DNA of 64,000 nucleotides from CAWDVK01 sp963805715 (GTDB lineage: Bacteria > Actinomycetota > Actinomycetes > Streptosporangiales > Streptosporangiaceae): the NCBI GenBank assembly GCA_963805715.1, contig CAWDVK010000004.1, forward strand, positions 186,001-250,000. The letters are read 5' to 3'. The position numbers were made by a program, and so were the translations under genes. The notes beneath the pieces are model-generated. The model was not told the DNA's origin. It was given only the letters and a program-made list of their open reading frames with translations, and searched no databases. This document shows positions 8,394-17,611 of the stretch, in pieces (positions within the stretch are counted from its first letter, which is position 1; each line of letters begins with the position of its first letter).

Positions 8394-9315
8394 CGTCGGC
8401 GGCACGAAGGTCGCCGCGGGGGTGGTGGATGAGCAGGGCAGGATCGTCGAGAAGCTGCGCCGGTCCACGCCCGCGGCCCGCCCGGATCAGACGGTCCGCG
8501 TCATCGGCGAGGCGATCATGGAACTGCTCGGCCGCCACGAGGTCGAGGCGGTGGGCATCGGCGCGGCCGGCTTCGTCGATGAGACCCGGTCCACGGTGCT
8601 GTTCGCCCCGAATCTCGCCTGGCGGGACGAGCGCATCCAGAAGCAGCTGGCCGATCTGGTCGGGCTGCCGGTCATCGTGGAGAACGACGCGAATGCCGCG
8701 GCCTGGGCCGAGATGCGACTCGGCGCCGCTCGTGGCCAGGAGCATGTGCTGCTGATCACGGTCGGCACCGGCATCGGCGCTGGCTTCGTGCTGGATGGCC
8801 GGCTGTACCGGGGCCGGTGGGGGGTAGCCGGAGAGCCCGGCCACTACCGCGTCGTTCCTGATGGCCGCCTGTGCGGCTGCGGTAATCGCGGCTGCTGGGA
8901 GCAGTATGCCAGCGGCAGCGCGCTGGTGGCCGAGGCGCGCGATTTCGCCCGGCGCTCTCCCGGCGCCGCGGTGCGGCTGCTGCAGCTGGGCGGCGGCAGC
9001 GCCGAGGGCATTGACGGTCCGGCGGTGACCCAGGCCGCGCAGGAAGGGGACACCGGCGCGCTCCGGTGCTTCGATATCGTCGGTCGCTGGCTGGGCACGG
9101 GCCTGGCTGATCTGGCCGCGATTCTCGATCCCGGCTGCTTCGTGATCGGCGGCGGCGTCTCGGAAGCAGGCGACCTGCTGGTCGCGCCGGCCCGCGCGGC
9201 ATTCGAGCAGTGCCTGACCGGCCGTACCTACCGCCAGTTCGCGGAGATCAGGCTGGCGCAGCTCGGCGCCGACGCCGGCCTGATCGGCGCGTCTTACCTG
9301 GCCCGCGACAGCTAG
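8371..9315 (+). CDS. glk: ROK-family glucokinase
   Basis: A 314-residue sugar kinase of the ROK family. It has the N-terminal ATP site IGIDVGGTKVAAGVVD, the sugar-binding NDANAAAWAE segment, GTGIGAGFV, the ROK zinc motif GxCGCGNRGCWEQYASG (about residues 165-180) and a C-terminal GGGVSEAGDLL helix. The expected reaction is ATP (or polyphosphate) plus glucose to glucose-6-phosphate in the cytosol. In Streptomyces the equivalent enzyme GlkA also mediates glucose repression. ATG at 8371 starts exactly at the ROK domain and overlaps the upstream gene, so the two are likely coupled. Confidence 0.92.
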   Translation: MSLTIGIDVGGTKVAAGVVDEQGRIVEKLRRSTPAARPDQTVRVIGEAIMELLGRHEVEAVGIGAAGFVDETRSTVLFAPNLAWRDERIQKQLADLVGLPVIVENDANAAAWAEMRLGAARGQEHVLLITVGTGIGAGFVLDGRLYRGRWGVAGEPGHYRVVPDGRLCGCGNRGCWEQYASGSALVAEARDFARRSPGAAVRLLQLGGGSAEGIDGPAVTQAAQEGDTGALRCFDIVGRWLGTGLADLAAILDPGCFVIGGGVSEAGDLLVAPARAAFEQCLTGRTYRQFAEIRLAQLGADAGLIGASYLARDS

Positions 9316-9321
9316 CCGCGA

Positions 9322-9932
9322 TCAGAGCACGGCCCCGTGGTCGTCGTCGTCACCGCGGGACGGCCCGTCACCCATCCGGACCACCAGGATGGCGAACCCC
9401 CCGATGAACGCGACGATGGCCGCCAGCGCCTGCCAGTCGGCGATAGGCCAGCCGAGGATCGTGGCCGTCAGCAGGTAGGCGGGCCCGCCCAGCAGAGCGA
9501 CCCAGGCTCCCTTGGCCACCGGATCGAGCCGCGGCAGCGGCGGCGGGTCCGGCGGAACGTAATGCTCGTCCTCCTCCTCCTCCTCCTCGTCCTCCTCCGC
9601 CGCATCCTCGTTCGTGCTCGCCGGGGGCGGAACCCGGTTCGCGTGCCGCACGACGCGCGCCTGGCCGGCCCGGTGCCCGCGCTGCTGTCCGCGACCGACG
9701 GGCCGGCGGGCGGCTCCGCGGACCTGGCCGTCTCGCCCGGGCCGCCGCTCTCGCTCAGGTCCGCGGGCTGGCCGGGATCGGGCAGGCGGTCATCTGGCAG
9801 GTCCTCGCGGGCCGGCCAGGGCGTGGCCATCGTGGCCCGGTCGGCTGGCAGGTCATAGTGCGCAATCAGGTCGCGCCAGGCTTCCTCCTCGCTGCTCGCG
9901 TCCCGACCCGCGTCCCCGTTGGTGCCGTTCAC
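9322..9932 (-). CDS. Acidic-linker two-TM membrane protein; apparent -1 frameshift near 9650-9680
   Basis: The N-terminal part (GTG at 9932; SEEEAWRDLIAHYDLPADR...) and the C-terminal part (EEDEEEEEEDEHYVPP, then DPPPLPRLDPVAKGAWVALLG and two membrane segments) lie in different frames. Adding one base in the region 9650-9680 joins them into about 203 residues. The arrangement 'SEEEAW... acidic stretch... H(F/Y)VPPxPPPLP... two TM helices' is a recurrent actinobacterial protein of unknown function. The glutamate tract is encoded by a GAG/GAC-rich stretch (CTC/CTCCTC on the + strand at about 9567-9600). The start is 4 bases after the stop of the upstream hydrolase gene, so they form an operon. 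Confidence 0.65.
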
Positions 9933-9936
9933 TAGC

Positions 9937-10692
9937 TCAGTCCCTGCCTGCACGATGGGCTTGCACGAATTCGAGGCTGCCTTTGAAGATAGCCTCCGCG
10001 TCGTTGTCCAGGGTCGCGACGTGATAGCTGTCAGCCAGTTCCCGCACCTCGAGCCTGCCGTCCGGCAGCGCCGCGCGCAGCGCCTCCAGGCTGGCCGGCC
10101 CGACAACATGGTCCTGCAGGCTCCGGTAGACCAGCACCGGCTGGCTGACCAGGGCCAGATTCTGCTGGGTGATCCGCCACAGGCCCGGCAGGGTGGCGGC
10201 CGCCTTGACCGGGATCCTCGTGTACCCGGCCTCGGTCACGCCCGGCTTCTTGATGTCGCTGGTGATGCCCTTCAGTGAAGGAACGAGGTACTTGAGCACC
10301 GGCGCCAGCACGAACATGCGGGTGTCGGCCGTCACCGAGGGATTGACCAGGACCAGCCCGCTGACCGCGTCGCCGTGCAGCTCCGCCAGCCGCAGGGCCA
10401 GGCAGCCGCCCATTGACAAGCCCATGATGAAGATCTCTTCAGCGCTGCCGCGGAGCTCGTTAAAGGCCCGGTTGACCTCGGCGAACCAGTCCTCCCATCG
10501 GGTCCTGGCCATGTCCTGCCAGGTCGTGCCGTGGCCCGGCAGCCGCGGCAGGGAAACGGTCAGTCCGGCGGCAGCCAGGTACTCGGCCCACGGCCGCAGC
10601 GACTGCGGGCTGCCGGTGAAGCCGTGGCAGAGCAGCACGCCCGTGCCGCCGCCCTGATGGCTGAACGGCTCGGCACCTGGCATAACTGGCAT
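9937..10692 (-). CDS. Alpha/beta hydrolase (carboxylesterase / monoacylglycerol lipase type)
   Basis: A 251-residue alpha/beta hydrolase. The oxyanion region is VLLCHGFTGSPQS, the nucleophile elbow is GLSMGG (Ser), an Asp lies in YRSLQDHVV and the catalytic His is in SYHVATLDND. This order and length match Est30-like carboxylesterases and bacterial monoacylglycerol lipases, so an acyl ester or monoglyceride substrate is likely. ATG at 10692 is chosen; further in-frame starts exist up to 10740. It is divergent from the acyltransferase gene and coupled to the membrane protein downstream. Confidence 0.85.
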   Translation of the reverse strand: MPVMPGAEPFSHQGGGTGVLLCHGFTGSPQSLRPWAEYLAAAGLTVSLPRLPGHGTTWQDMARTRWEDWFAEVNRAFNELRGSAEEIFIMGLSMGGCLALRLAELHGDAVSGLVLVNPSVTADTRMFVLAPVLKYLVPSLKGITSDIKKPGVTEAGYTRIPVKAAATLPGLWRITQQNLALVSQPVLVYRSLQDHVVGPASLEALRAALPDGRLEVRELADSYHVATLDNDAEAIFKGSLEFVQAHRAGRD

Positions 10693-10840
10693 AACTGGTC
10701 CTTTCGCCCCCGGCTGCCGGTCACCTATGAATCGTCGCACGCCGACCGGATCTGCACTACCGGCTGGGGTGCTCCGGCGGACGCGGGCCGACCTCCAGAT
10801 TTCCTGGAGATTCCCTGGCGGCGCAGGGTCATGGGACCAT

Positions 10841-11659
10841 GTGACAGTGTTCTACTGGGTGGTAAAGGCGATCATCGGCCCCGTGTTGCGGATTGTGTTC
10901 CGGCCGTGGGCTGAGGGCGCCGAGAACGTGCCGCGCACCGGTGCCGCGATCCTGGCCAGTAACCACCTGTCCTTCTCTGATCATTTCTTCGCGCCGCTGC
11001 CGCTGCCGCGCAAGGTGATCTTCCTGGCTAAGTCCGAGTACTTCACTGGCCGGGGCCTGAAGGGCGTGCTCAGCAGGGCGTTCTTCAGTGGGGTCGGGCA
11101 GATACCGGTTGACCGCTCGGGCGGCGAGGCGAGCCAGCGGGCGCTGCGAACCGGACTGCGCGTGCTGGCCCAGGGGGACCTGCTGGGCATCTACCCGGAG
11201 GGCACGCGGACGCCGGACGGCCGCCTGTACCGGGGCAAGACGGGGGTGGCCAGGCTGGCGCTCGAGGCCAGGGCGCCCGTGGTGCCGACGGCGATGATCG
11301 GCGGCTTCGAGTTCCAGCCGCCCGGCAAGATCGCGCCGACGCTGCGGATCCGGCCCGGAGTCCGGTTCGGCAAGCCGCTCGACTTCTCCCGGTACTACGG
11401 CCTGCACGAGGACCGGATCATCTTGCGGGCGGTCACCGACGAGATCATGTACGAGATCATGCGGCTGTCCGGCCAGGAGTACGTCGATGAGTATGCCCAG
11501 CGGGGCAAGGGCCGCCGCCCGGCGCTGCGGCCCGGCCGGCTGAAGGCGGACCGCGTCAGCCCGGCCGACCTGGACGGCAGCGCCGGCGCCCGCAACGGCG
11601 CGGCCGGCCCGGATGGCGTCGTCAGCCCGGCCAGCACCCAGGAGCGGGCGGACGGCTGA
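10841..11659 (+). CDS. 1-acyl-sn-glycerol-3-phosphate acyltransferase (PlsC family)
   Basis: A 272-residue PlsC-family enzyme. The catalytic H(x4)D motif is NHLSFSDH, the glycerophosphate-binding motif is YPEGTRTPDG, and RGKTGVARLALEA follows. It transfers an acyl group to lysophosphatidic acid or a similar lyso-lipid at the inner membrane. GTG at 10841 fits the start of homology (VFYWVVKAIIGP). A GTG two codons later is an alternative. The last 60 residues are low complexity. The M. tuberculosis relative Rv2182c lies in the same conserved region. Confidence 0.87.
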   Translation: MTVFYWVVKAIIGPVLRIVFRPWAEGAENVPRTGAAILASNHLSFSDHFFAPLPLPRKVIFLAKSEYFTGRGLKGVLSRAFFSGVGQIPVDRSGGEASQRALRTGLRVLAQGDLLGIYPEGTRTPDGRLYRGKTGVARLALEARAPVVPTAMIGGFEFQPPGKIAPTLRIRPGVRFGKPLDFSRYYGLHEDRIILRAVTDEIMYEIMRLSGQEYVDEYAQRGKGRRPALRPGRLKADRVSPADLDGSAGARNGAAGPDGVVSPASTQERADG

Positions 11660-11687
11660 CGCGGTCCGCTGGCCCGCCCGGCCGCGG

Positions 11688-12497
11688 TCACCAGCCGTCT
11701 TGCTGCGCCCTGGCCTCGTAGAGCAGCACGGCTGCCGACACCGACACGTTGAGCGAGTCGGCGTGCCCGAGCATCGGGATGCTCACGCGCTGAAAGTCCG
11801 GCTGGGCCCAGGCCCTGGCAATGCCGTAGCGCTCGGCGCCGAGGACGAAGGCGGCACGCCGGCCGGCGTAACTGACCGAGCGAAAGTTCTCCGCTCCCTC
11901 GGTATCGGCGAGGTAGACGTTGAACCGGCGCTCCCGCAGCCAGGTGACGGCGTCCTCGGGCTGCCCGAAATCCAGCACCGGCATGGTCAGCACCATGCCC
12001 TGGCTGGCCCGGAAGACCTTCGGGTGAGTGAGCCGGGTGCGCCGGTTGGTGAGGACAACGCAGTCCGCCCGGCACGCATCGGCGGTCCTGATGAGCGTGC
12101 CGAGGTTGCCCGGGATCTCCATTCCGTCCGCCGCCATCACCAGCGCGGACGAGCCGAGCATGATGTCGTCGGCCGACCACTGCGGCAGCCGGGCCAGCGA
12201 CAGCAGGCCATCAGGCCGGTCCCGCTCGGACATGCGCCCCAGCGTCCTGGCCGAGACCTGGAAGCTGGACCGGGCCGCCGCGGCCACCTGCTCAGCCCGC
12301 ATGCGCGCCTCGTCGCCGTACGCGGCCTCCGGACACCAGAAGAAGGTGTCGACCGGCGTGCCGGTGCGCAGCAGCAGATTGTGCGCCCACAGCCCCTCGG
12401 CGACCAGCAGCCGGTGCGGATTCGGCGCTGAGTTGGCCTGGACGGACTGCACCTGCCGGATCCGCGGATGCCCGGCGCCGATCTGCTGCAGGTTCAT
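11688..12497 (-). CDS. TrmH-family (SpoU) RNA 2'-O-methyltransferase
   Basis: A 269-residue SpoU-class methyltransferase. It has an N-terminal L7Ae-like substrate-binding region (HRLLVAEGLWAHNLLL...) and the three knotted SpoU motifs: EIPGNLGTLIRTADA (motif 1), FVLGAERYGIA (motif 2) and VSIPMLGHADSLNVSVSAAV (motif 3). The expected product is 2'-O-methylated rRNA or tRNA with SAM as donor. The exact nucleotide is not predictable. ATG at 12497 starts the family domain; upstream codons of the same frame run antisense through glpK and are not coding. Sixty-two bases separate it from the upstream glpK stop, so the two may share a transcript. Confidence 0.87.
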   Translation of the reverse strand: MNLQQIGAGHPRIRQVQSVQANSAPNPHRLLVAEGLWAHNLLLRTGTPVDTFFWCPEAAYGDEARMRAEQVAAAARSSFQVSARTLGRMSERDRPDGLLSLARLPQWSADDIMLGSSALVMAADGMEIPGNLGTLIRTADACRADCVVLTNRRTRLTHPKVFRASQGMVLTMPVLDFGQPEDAVTWLRERRFNVYLADTEGAENFRSVSYAGRRAAFVLGAERYGIARAWAQPDFQRVSIPMLGHADSLNVSVSAAVLLYEARAQQDGW

Positions 12498-12559
12498 TCC
12501 GCCATCAGCGTTCCCTCGCGCTCTGCCGGGGCGACTGCGGCGGCTGCCGCAAGGCCCTC

Positions 12560-14062
12560 TCAGCTGGCCCAGCCCTTGGTGCGCTGCACGGCCCGGCGCC
12601 AGCGAGCGTAGCCGTCCTCGTCCCTGCGCCCGGGCGTGAACCTGCGGTCGAGCTGCCAGCTGGCGGCCAGCTCGCCCGGTGCCGACCATACGCCGCAGGC
12701 CAGGCCGGCCAGGAAGGCGGCGCCAAGGGCCGTCGTCTCCGCGATCACCGGGCGCTCCACCGGAATCTGCAGCTGGTCCGCCTGTAGCTGCATCAGCAGG
12801 TTGTTGACGCTCGCACCGCCGTCCACCCTGAGCGGAGCCGCCGCGGAGACCGCCGGCCCGTCGGCCGCCTGGCCGGCGGTCTCCGCGGCCATGACGTTGA
12901 AGACATCCCGCACCTCGAAGGTGATGGCCTCCAGCGCGGCCCGGACCAGGTGGGCCCTGGTCGTCCCCCTGGTCAGCCCGAACATGGCCCCGCGCGCGTC
13001 CGGATCCCAGTCCGGCGCCCCCAGGCCGGTGAGGGCGGGGACGAACGTCACGCCGCCCGCGTCGGGCACCGAGCCGGCCAGGGCCTCGCTCTGCGCGGCG
13101 TTGTCGAGCAGGCCCAGGCCATCCCGGAGCCACTGCACGGCGGCGCCGGTCACGAAGACCGAGCCCTCCAGCGCGTAGGTGAGGTCGCCCTTGTCGTTCA
13201 TCCAGGCCACCGTGGCGAGCAGGCCGGCCCGTGACCGGACGATGGATGGCCCGGTATTCGTCAGCACGAATGAGCCAGTCCCGTAGGTGCACTTGACCGA
13301 GCCCGGCGCGAAGCACGCCTGCCCGAACATGGCCGCCTGCTGGTCCCCGGCGATGCCGGCGACCGGCACGGACAGGCCGAGGAACGCACCCGGATCGGTG
13401 TGGCCGGCCGTGCCGGTCGACGGCACGACCTCGGGCAGCGCGTGCGGCGGCACCCCGAAGATCTCGCAGAGCTCGGCCGACCACTGCCCGGCCTCGATGT
13501 CGAACAGCAGCGTGCGGGAGGCGTTCGACGCGTCCGTCACATGCCGCCTGCCGCCGGTCAGGCGGGCGATCAGGTAGGAGTCGACCGTGCCGATCGCGAG
13601 CGATCCGTCGCTGACGCCCGCCCACAGGGCTGGCTCATTGCGGGCCAGCCAGGTGAGTTTCGTACCGGTGAAGTACGGATCGATCCGCAGCCCGGTGAGC
13701 GCGGATACCCGCGGCTCCAGGCCGCGCTCGCGCAGCTCGGCGCAGATGCCGGCGGTCCGCCGGTCCTGCCACACGATGGCCCGGCGCGGCGCGGCCATCG
13801 TGGCCCGGTCCCAGATCACCGCCGTCTCGCGCTGATTGGTGATGCCGACGCACTGCACGTCGTCACCGCCGCCCGACTGCAGCGCCTGCGCGCATGCGCT
13901 CAGCGCGGCCTGCCAGATTCCTTCGGGAAGATGCTCCACCCAGCCCGGCTGTGGGAAATACTGGCGGAATTCCTGGTATCCCCGAGCTGCCACCGCGCCG
14001 TCCGCAGTCACGATCAGGGCGGTGACGCCTGTCGTTCCCGCGTCTATCGAGAGGACGCTCAT
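12560..14062 (-). CDS. glpK: Glycerol kinase
   Basis: A 500-residue FGGY kinase. Glycerol-kinase landmarks are LSIDAGTTGVTALIV, the QYFPQPGWVEHLPEGIW stretch, TNQRETAVIWDRAT, WQDRRT, GIAGDQQAAMFGQACFAPG, KCTYGTGSFVLTNTG and RVDGGASVNNLLMQLQAD. It makes glycerol-3-phosphate from glycerol and ATP. ATG at 14062 places the phosphate-binding loop at the N-terminus as usual. It is transcribed away from the phosphofructokinase gene, with only 43 bases between the two start codons. Confidence 0.93.
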   Translation of the reverse strand: MSVLSIDAGTTGVTALIVTADGAVAARGYQEFRQYFPQPGWVEHLPEGIWQAALSACAQALQSGGGDDVQCVGITNQRETAVIWDRATMAAPRRAIVWQDRRTAGICAELRERGLEPRVSALTGLRIDPYFTGTKLTWLARNEPALWAGVSDGSLAIGTVDSYLIARLTGGRRHVTDASNASRTLLFDIEAGQWSAELCEIFGVPPHALPEVVPSTGTAGHTDPGAFLGLSVPVAGIAGDQQAAMFGQACFAPGSVKCTYGTGSFVLTNTGPSIVRSRAGLLATVAWMNDKGDLTYALEGSVFVTGAAVQWLRDGLGLLDNAAQSEALAGSVPDAGGVTFVPALTGLGAPDWDPDARGAMFGLTRGTTRAHLVRAALEAITFEVRDVFNVMAAETAGQAADGPAVSAAAPLRVDGGASVNNLLMQLQADQLQIPVERPVIAETTALGAAFLAGLACGVWSAPGELAASWQLDRRFTPGRRDEDGYARWRRAVQRTKGWAS

Positions 14063-14105
14063 GGACACTAGTCTGACGGGCGAAGAGCGTCGAGAGGGAG
14101 CAGTC

Positions 14106-15149
14106 ATGCGAGTCGGAGTCCTGACCGGAGGCGGGGATTGCCCTGGTCTGAATGCTGTGATCCGTGGCGTGGTGCGCACGGGCGTGGCCGAGCACGGGAT
14201 GGAATTCATCGGATTCCGGGACGGCTGGCGCGGGCCGCTCGAGGGCGACACGATGGCACTGGACGTGCAGGCGGTCCGCGGCATCCTGCCGCGCGGCGGC
14301 ACCATCCTCGGCTCCTCGCGGACGAATCCGCTGGCCGAGTCCGCGGCGTCCGGCGGCAAGCCCGGAGTGGAGCGAATCCAGGAGAACCTGGCCAGCCTGG
14401 GCGTCGACGCGCTCGTGGCCATCGGCGGCGAGGACACCCTGGGCGTGGCGGCCAAGCTGACCGAGGCGGGCGCCAGCGTCGTCGGCGTGCCGAAGACCAT
14501 CGACAACGACCTCGGCGCGACGGACTTCACGTTCGGCTTCGACACGGCGGTCAACATCGCGATGGAGGCGATCGACCGGCTGCACACTACCGCCGAGAGC
14601 CATCACCGGGCGCTGATCGTCGAGGTGATGGGCCGTCACGCGGGCTGGATCGCGCTGCACGCCGGGATCGCCGGCGGCGCCAACGTGATCCTGATCCCGG
14701 AGAAGCCGTTCGACATCGAGCAGGTGTGCGCGTACGTGCAGCACCGCTTCCAGACCAGATACGCGCCCATCGTCGTGGTCTCCGAGGGCGCGCACCCGAA
14801 AACCTCGGACGATGCCGTCGCCGACGAGAAGCTGGACGCGTTCGGGCACGTCCGCCTGGGCGGCATCGGCCAGCTGCTGGCGGACGAGATCGAGCAGCGA
14901 ACGGGCAAGGAAGCCCGGGTCGCCGTGCTCGGCCATATCCAGCGCGGCGGCACCCCGACCGCGTTCGACCGGGTCCTGGCCACGCGCTTCGGCGTGCATG
15001 CGGTCCGGGCAGTCGCTGACGGCGCCTTCGGCACCATGGTCGCGCTGCGGGGCACCGACATCGTGCGGGTTCCGCTGGCGGACGCGACCAGCGAGCTGAA
15101 GGTCGTTCCGCCGGAGCGCTACGCCGAGGCGGAGGTCTTCTTCGGCTGA
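14106..15149 (+). CDS. pfkA: 6-phosphofructokinase, predicted pyrophosphate-dependent
   Basis: A 347-residue PFK. MRVGVLTGGGDCPGLNAVIR is the family N-terminus; catalytic TIDND, MGRHAGW and GHIQRGGTPTAFDR are present. The phospho-donor residues are Asp110 in GGEDT and Lys130 in PKTIDND. In characterised PFKs, Gly at the first position goes with ATP and Asp plus Lys goes with pyrophosphate, as in the Amycolatopsis methanolica enzyme. So a reversible PPi-dependent reaction on fructose-6-phosphate is predicted; this is an inference from two residues. ATG at 14106. It is divergent from glpK. Confidence 0.88.
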   Translation: MRVGVLTGGGDCPGLNAVIRGVVRTGVAEHGMEFIGFRDGWRGPLEGDTMALDVQAVRGILPRGGTILGSSRTNPLAESAASGGKPGVERIQENLASLGVDALVAIGGEDTLGVAAKLTEAGASVVGVPKTIDNDLGATDFTFGFDTAVNIAMEAIDRLHTTAESHHRALIVEVMGRHAGWIALHAGIAGGANVILIPEKPFDIEQVCAYVQHRFQTRYAPIVVVSEGAHPKTSDDAVADEKLDAFGHVRLGGIGQLLADEIEQRTGKEARVAVLGHIQRGGTPTAFDRVLATRFGVHAVRAVADGAFGTMVALRGTDIVRVPLADATSELKVVPPERYAEAEVFFG

Positions 15150-15221
15150 CGCCACGACCCCGGGTCAGCGGGCCCGTCGCGGCCCGCCGGTCCCGGCCGG
15201 CCCCGGCGAGCCGGGTCCGGG

Positions 15222-15980
15222 CTAGGGGCAGCTGCGGAAGGCCGCGCGGTAGCCGGCCGGCGGGGCGCCGATCACGTACGAAGTGCCCTGCCTGGTCAGG
15301 TACAGCGTGATCCGCCAGTCGGTGCAGGTGCCTCCGGCCGGCCCGGCACCGGGCCGCTGGCGGCTGGTGAAGCTGACGGTGACGTCCAGCTGCCTGGGCG
15401 CGGGGGCCGAGAAGGCATCCAGTGCCGCCGCCGAGTCCGCGCTGCTCGCGTAGCCGGCCATGAACCGGGCCCGGGTCAGCGCCAGCTGGCTCTGCGGGCT
15501 GAACAGGCGCCGGTAAGCCAGGTAGTCGTGCTGGTTGATCGCGGTGAAGTATCCGGTCAGGAACGTCACGAGCGACGCGGTGCCTGGCCGGCCGGCCAGC
15601 GCGGGCCGGACCGCGACCAGGCTGCTGCCGACCTGGGTCACCGGGCTGGGGCCAGCAGATGGGGTCGCGGCCGGCTGGCCACTGCCCGCTGAGGCTCTGG
15701 CCGGGGTCGTCAGGGGCCGCTGGCTCGTCCGGGCACCCGTGGCTGCGTGCGGCCGGCCGAAGCGGGCGAGCGCGAGGGCGGTGCCGCCGCCGGCCGCCGC
15801 TAGGACCGCTGCCGCGGTGCCGAGGATGAGCACGCGGCCGCCGTGCGCGCGGCGCGGCGGCGCAGGCCAGGCGGGCCGGCCAGGCTGGCTGCGAGGCGGC
15901 GCGGCCGTCGCGGCACCGCAGGCGGGGCACGCCTGCGCGGGCGTGCCTGACCGGTGGCCGCACTGGGTGCAGGTTGCCAT
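15222..15980 (-). CDS. Zinc-ribbon, single-TM protein with extracellular domain
   Basis: A 252-residue protein. The N-terminus CTQCGHRSGTPAQACPACG is a four-Cys zinc ribbon. A Pro/Arg-rich linker leads to one membrane helix (about residues 47-70, RVLILGTAAAVLAAAGGG), a Ser/Thr/Pro stalk and an exterior domain of about 140 residues. That domain has FLTGYFTAINQHDYLAYRRLFSP, which resembles the secreted NTF2-like domains of many actinobacterial lipoproteins. A Cys pair (TCTDW and RSCP) could form a disulphide. No function is known. The gene is alone between pfkA and thiI and converges with pfkA. Confidence 0.7.
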   Translation of the reverse strand: MATCTQCGHRSGTPAQACPACGAATAAPPRSQPGRPAWPAPPRRAHGGRVLILGTAAAVLAAAGGGTALALARFGRPHAATGARTSQRPLTTPARASAGSGQPAATPSAGPSPVTQVGSSLVAVRPALAGRPGTASLVTFLTGYFTAINQHDYLAYRRLFSPQSQLALTRARFMAGYASSADSAAALDAFSAPAPRQLDVTVSFTSRQRPGAGPAGGTCTDWRITLYLTRQGTSYVIGAPPAGYRAAFRSCP

Positions 15981-16171
15981 GCGCTCTCGTTCCTCGGCCG
16001 TCCCGGTCAGATAGCCGGTGGCGGCATCGCCAAGGCGGCATCACCATCAGTATCGGCGCCGGTCACGCACCGGCGCCACCGAGATGGCGCTAGTGGCCGG
16101 CCGCTGAACGTCCGGGCACGCCCTGATCCGGACCGCGCGGCGGACTGCCCGGCAGGTGGCAGACTGGGACG

Positions 16172-17413
16172 ATGCCAGCCGTTCCCCTCACCGCGAGCGA
16201 TGCACCGCAGCTCACGACGGCGCTGCATGAGCCATGCGTGCTGCTCAAGCTGGGCGAGATCGTGCTCAAGGGCAAGAACCGCCAGCAGTTCGAGCGGCTG
16301 CTGCAGGACAATATCCGGCGCGCCGTCCGTGACACCGGGATCGGCATCAGGATCTGGCAGCGTGAGGGCGTCATCGTGCTCCGGGTGGCGGGCGGCGAGG
16401 CGGGCGGCCTGGCCGCGGAGACCGCCGCCGACCTGGTCGCCGAGCGGATGCGCTACGTCATGGGCCTGGCCAGGGTGTGCCGGGCGGTGCGGGTCAGCAA
16501 GAACCCGGAGGCTGCCATAGCCGCCGCGGTGGACCTGGCGGCCGGGCGGACCGGCAGCTTCGCCGTGCGGGCCAGGCGCCGGGATAAGCGATTCCCGGTC
16601 ACCTCGGCCGAGCTCGCCGTCCGCATCGGCGCCAGGATCCAGCAGGAATACGGCTACCCGGTGAACCTTCGCCGGCCCGATATGACGGTGTTCGTCGAGG
16701 TCGATCAGCGGGAAGTCTTCGTCTTCACCGAGGGAGCGCCCGGCCAGGGCGGCCTGCCGGTGGGCATGAGCGGGCGCGCGCTGGTGCTGCTGTCCGGGGG
16801 CATCGACTCGCCCGTCGCCGCCTACCGGATGATGCGCCGCGGCCTGCGCTGCAGCTACCTGCATTTCTCCGGCATGCCGCTGACCGGCCCGGAGTCGGTG
16901 TATAAGGCATATGGCCTGGTGCGCCAGCTGGACCGCTTCCAGGGTCAGTCGCGCCTGTTCGTGGTCGCCTTCGGCAAGGCACAGCGGCAGCTTGCCTCTT
17001 CCGGTGCCGGGCGGCTGCAGATCATGGCGCAGCGCAGGCTCATGCTGAAGACCGCTGCAGCCATGGCCCGCCGGCTGCGGGTGACCGCTCTCGTCACCGG
17101 CGATTCCCTCGGCCAGGTGAGCAGCCAGACACTGACGAACATCACCGCGCTCGATGACGCGGTGTCGCTGCCCATCCTGCGGCCGCTGGTCGGCTTCGAC
17201 AAGTCCGAGATCGTGACCGAGGCACGGCGGATCAGCACGCTGGCCATCTCCGAGCTGCCGGACCAGGACTGCTGCTCGCTGCTCACGCCGCGGCAGGTCG
17301 AGACGAGGGCCAGGATCGAGGACCTGCGCCGGATCGAGGCGAGGCTGGACGCCGACGATCTCGCCGACGAGCTCGCGGCGGCCGCGCAGGAGCACACCCC
17401 CAGCCGGTACTGA
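16172..17413 (+). CDS. thiI: tRNA 4-thiouridine synthase / thiamine thiolation protein
   Basis: A 413-residue protein with the ThiI architecture: an N-terminal ferredoxin-like region starting CVLLKLGEIVLKGKNRQQFE, a THUMP domain (about 80-185), and a PP-loop ATP pyrophosphatase domain with LVLLSGGIDSPVAAYRMM. It ends about residue 413 without the C-terminal rhodanese domain found in E. coli ThiI, as in many Gram-positives. It would thiolate U8 of tRNA. A role in thiazole synthesis is not assured without rhodanese, although thiO-S-G and thiE lie 10-15 kb away. A hairpin terminator follows. Confidence 0.9.
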   Translation: MPAVPLTASDAPQLTTALHEPCVLLKLGEIVLKGKNRQQFERLLQDNIRRAVRDTGIGIRIWQREGVIVLRVAGGEAGGLAAETAADLVAERMRYVMGLARVCRAVRVSKNPEAAIAAAVDLAAGRTGSFAVRARRRDKRFPVTSAELAVRIGARIQQEYGYPVNLRRPDMTVFVEVDQREVFVFTEGAPGQGGLPVGMSGRALVLLSGGIDSPVAAYRMMRRGLRCSYLHFSGMPLTGPESVYKAYGLVRQLDRFQGQSRLFVVAFGKAQRQLASSGAGRLQIMAQRRLMLKTAAAMARRLRVTALVTGDSLGQVSSQTLTNITALDDAVSLPILRPLVGFDKSEIVTEARRISTLAISELPDQDCCSLLTPRQVETRARIEDLRRIEARLDADDLADELAAAAQEHTPSRY

Positions 17414-17452
17414 CGGCCGGCCGCGGTCCGGTGACTGGGCCGGCTGCCCGCT

Positions 17453-17487
17453 CGCCGGGTTCCCCCCCGTCGGACGGGAACCCGGCG
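17453..17487. terminator. Hairpin between converging thiI and the secreted repeat protein gene
   Basis: A perfect 12-bp inverted repeat (CGCCGGGTTCCC at 17453-17464 with 17476-17487) with an 11-base loop lies 40 bases after the thiI stop. It is a candidate bidirectional terminator. Its position 6 bases from a possible stop at 17493 supports the longer reading of the converging gene. Confidence 0.7.
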
Positions 17488-17611
17488 CGGGCTCAGCGGA
17501 CGCGCCCGTAGGCCCAGATAGCGGTGTCCGAGCCCGTCGTGGGCTCCGAGGAACCCGCAGCTAGCAGGCCGGATGCCGGCAGGCCCGGCGGGTCGGGCGC
17601 CGGGGGAGCGG

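Noticed and set aside
12498..13625. Upstream extension of the TrmH-type gene to 645 codons
   Set aside because: The added part is a shifted reading of glpK on the same strand; homology starts at 12497.
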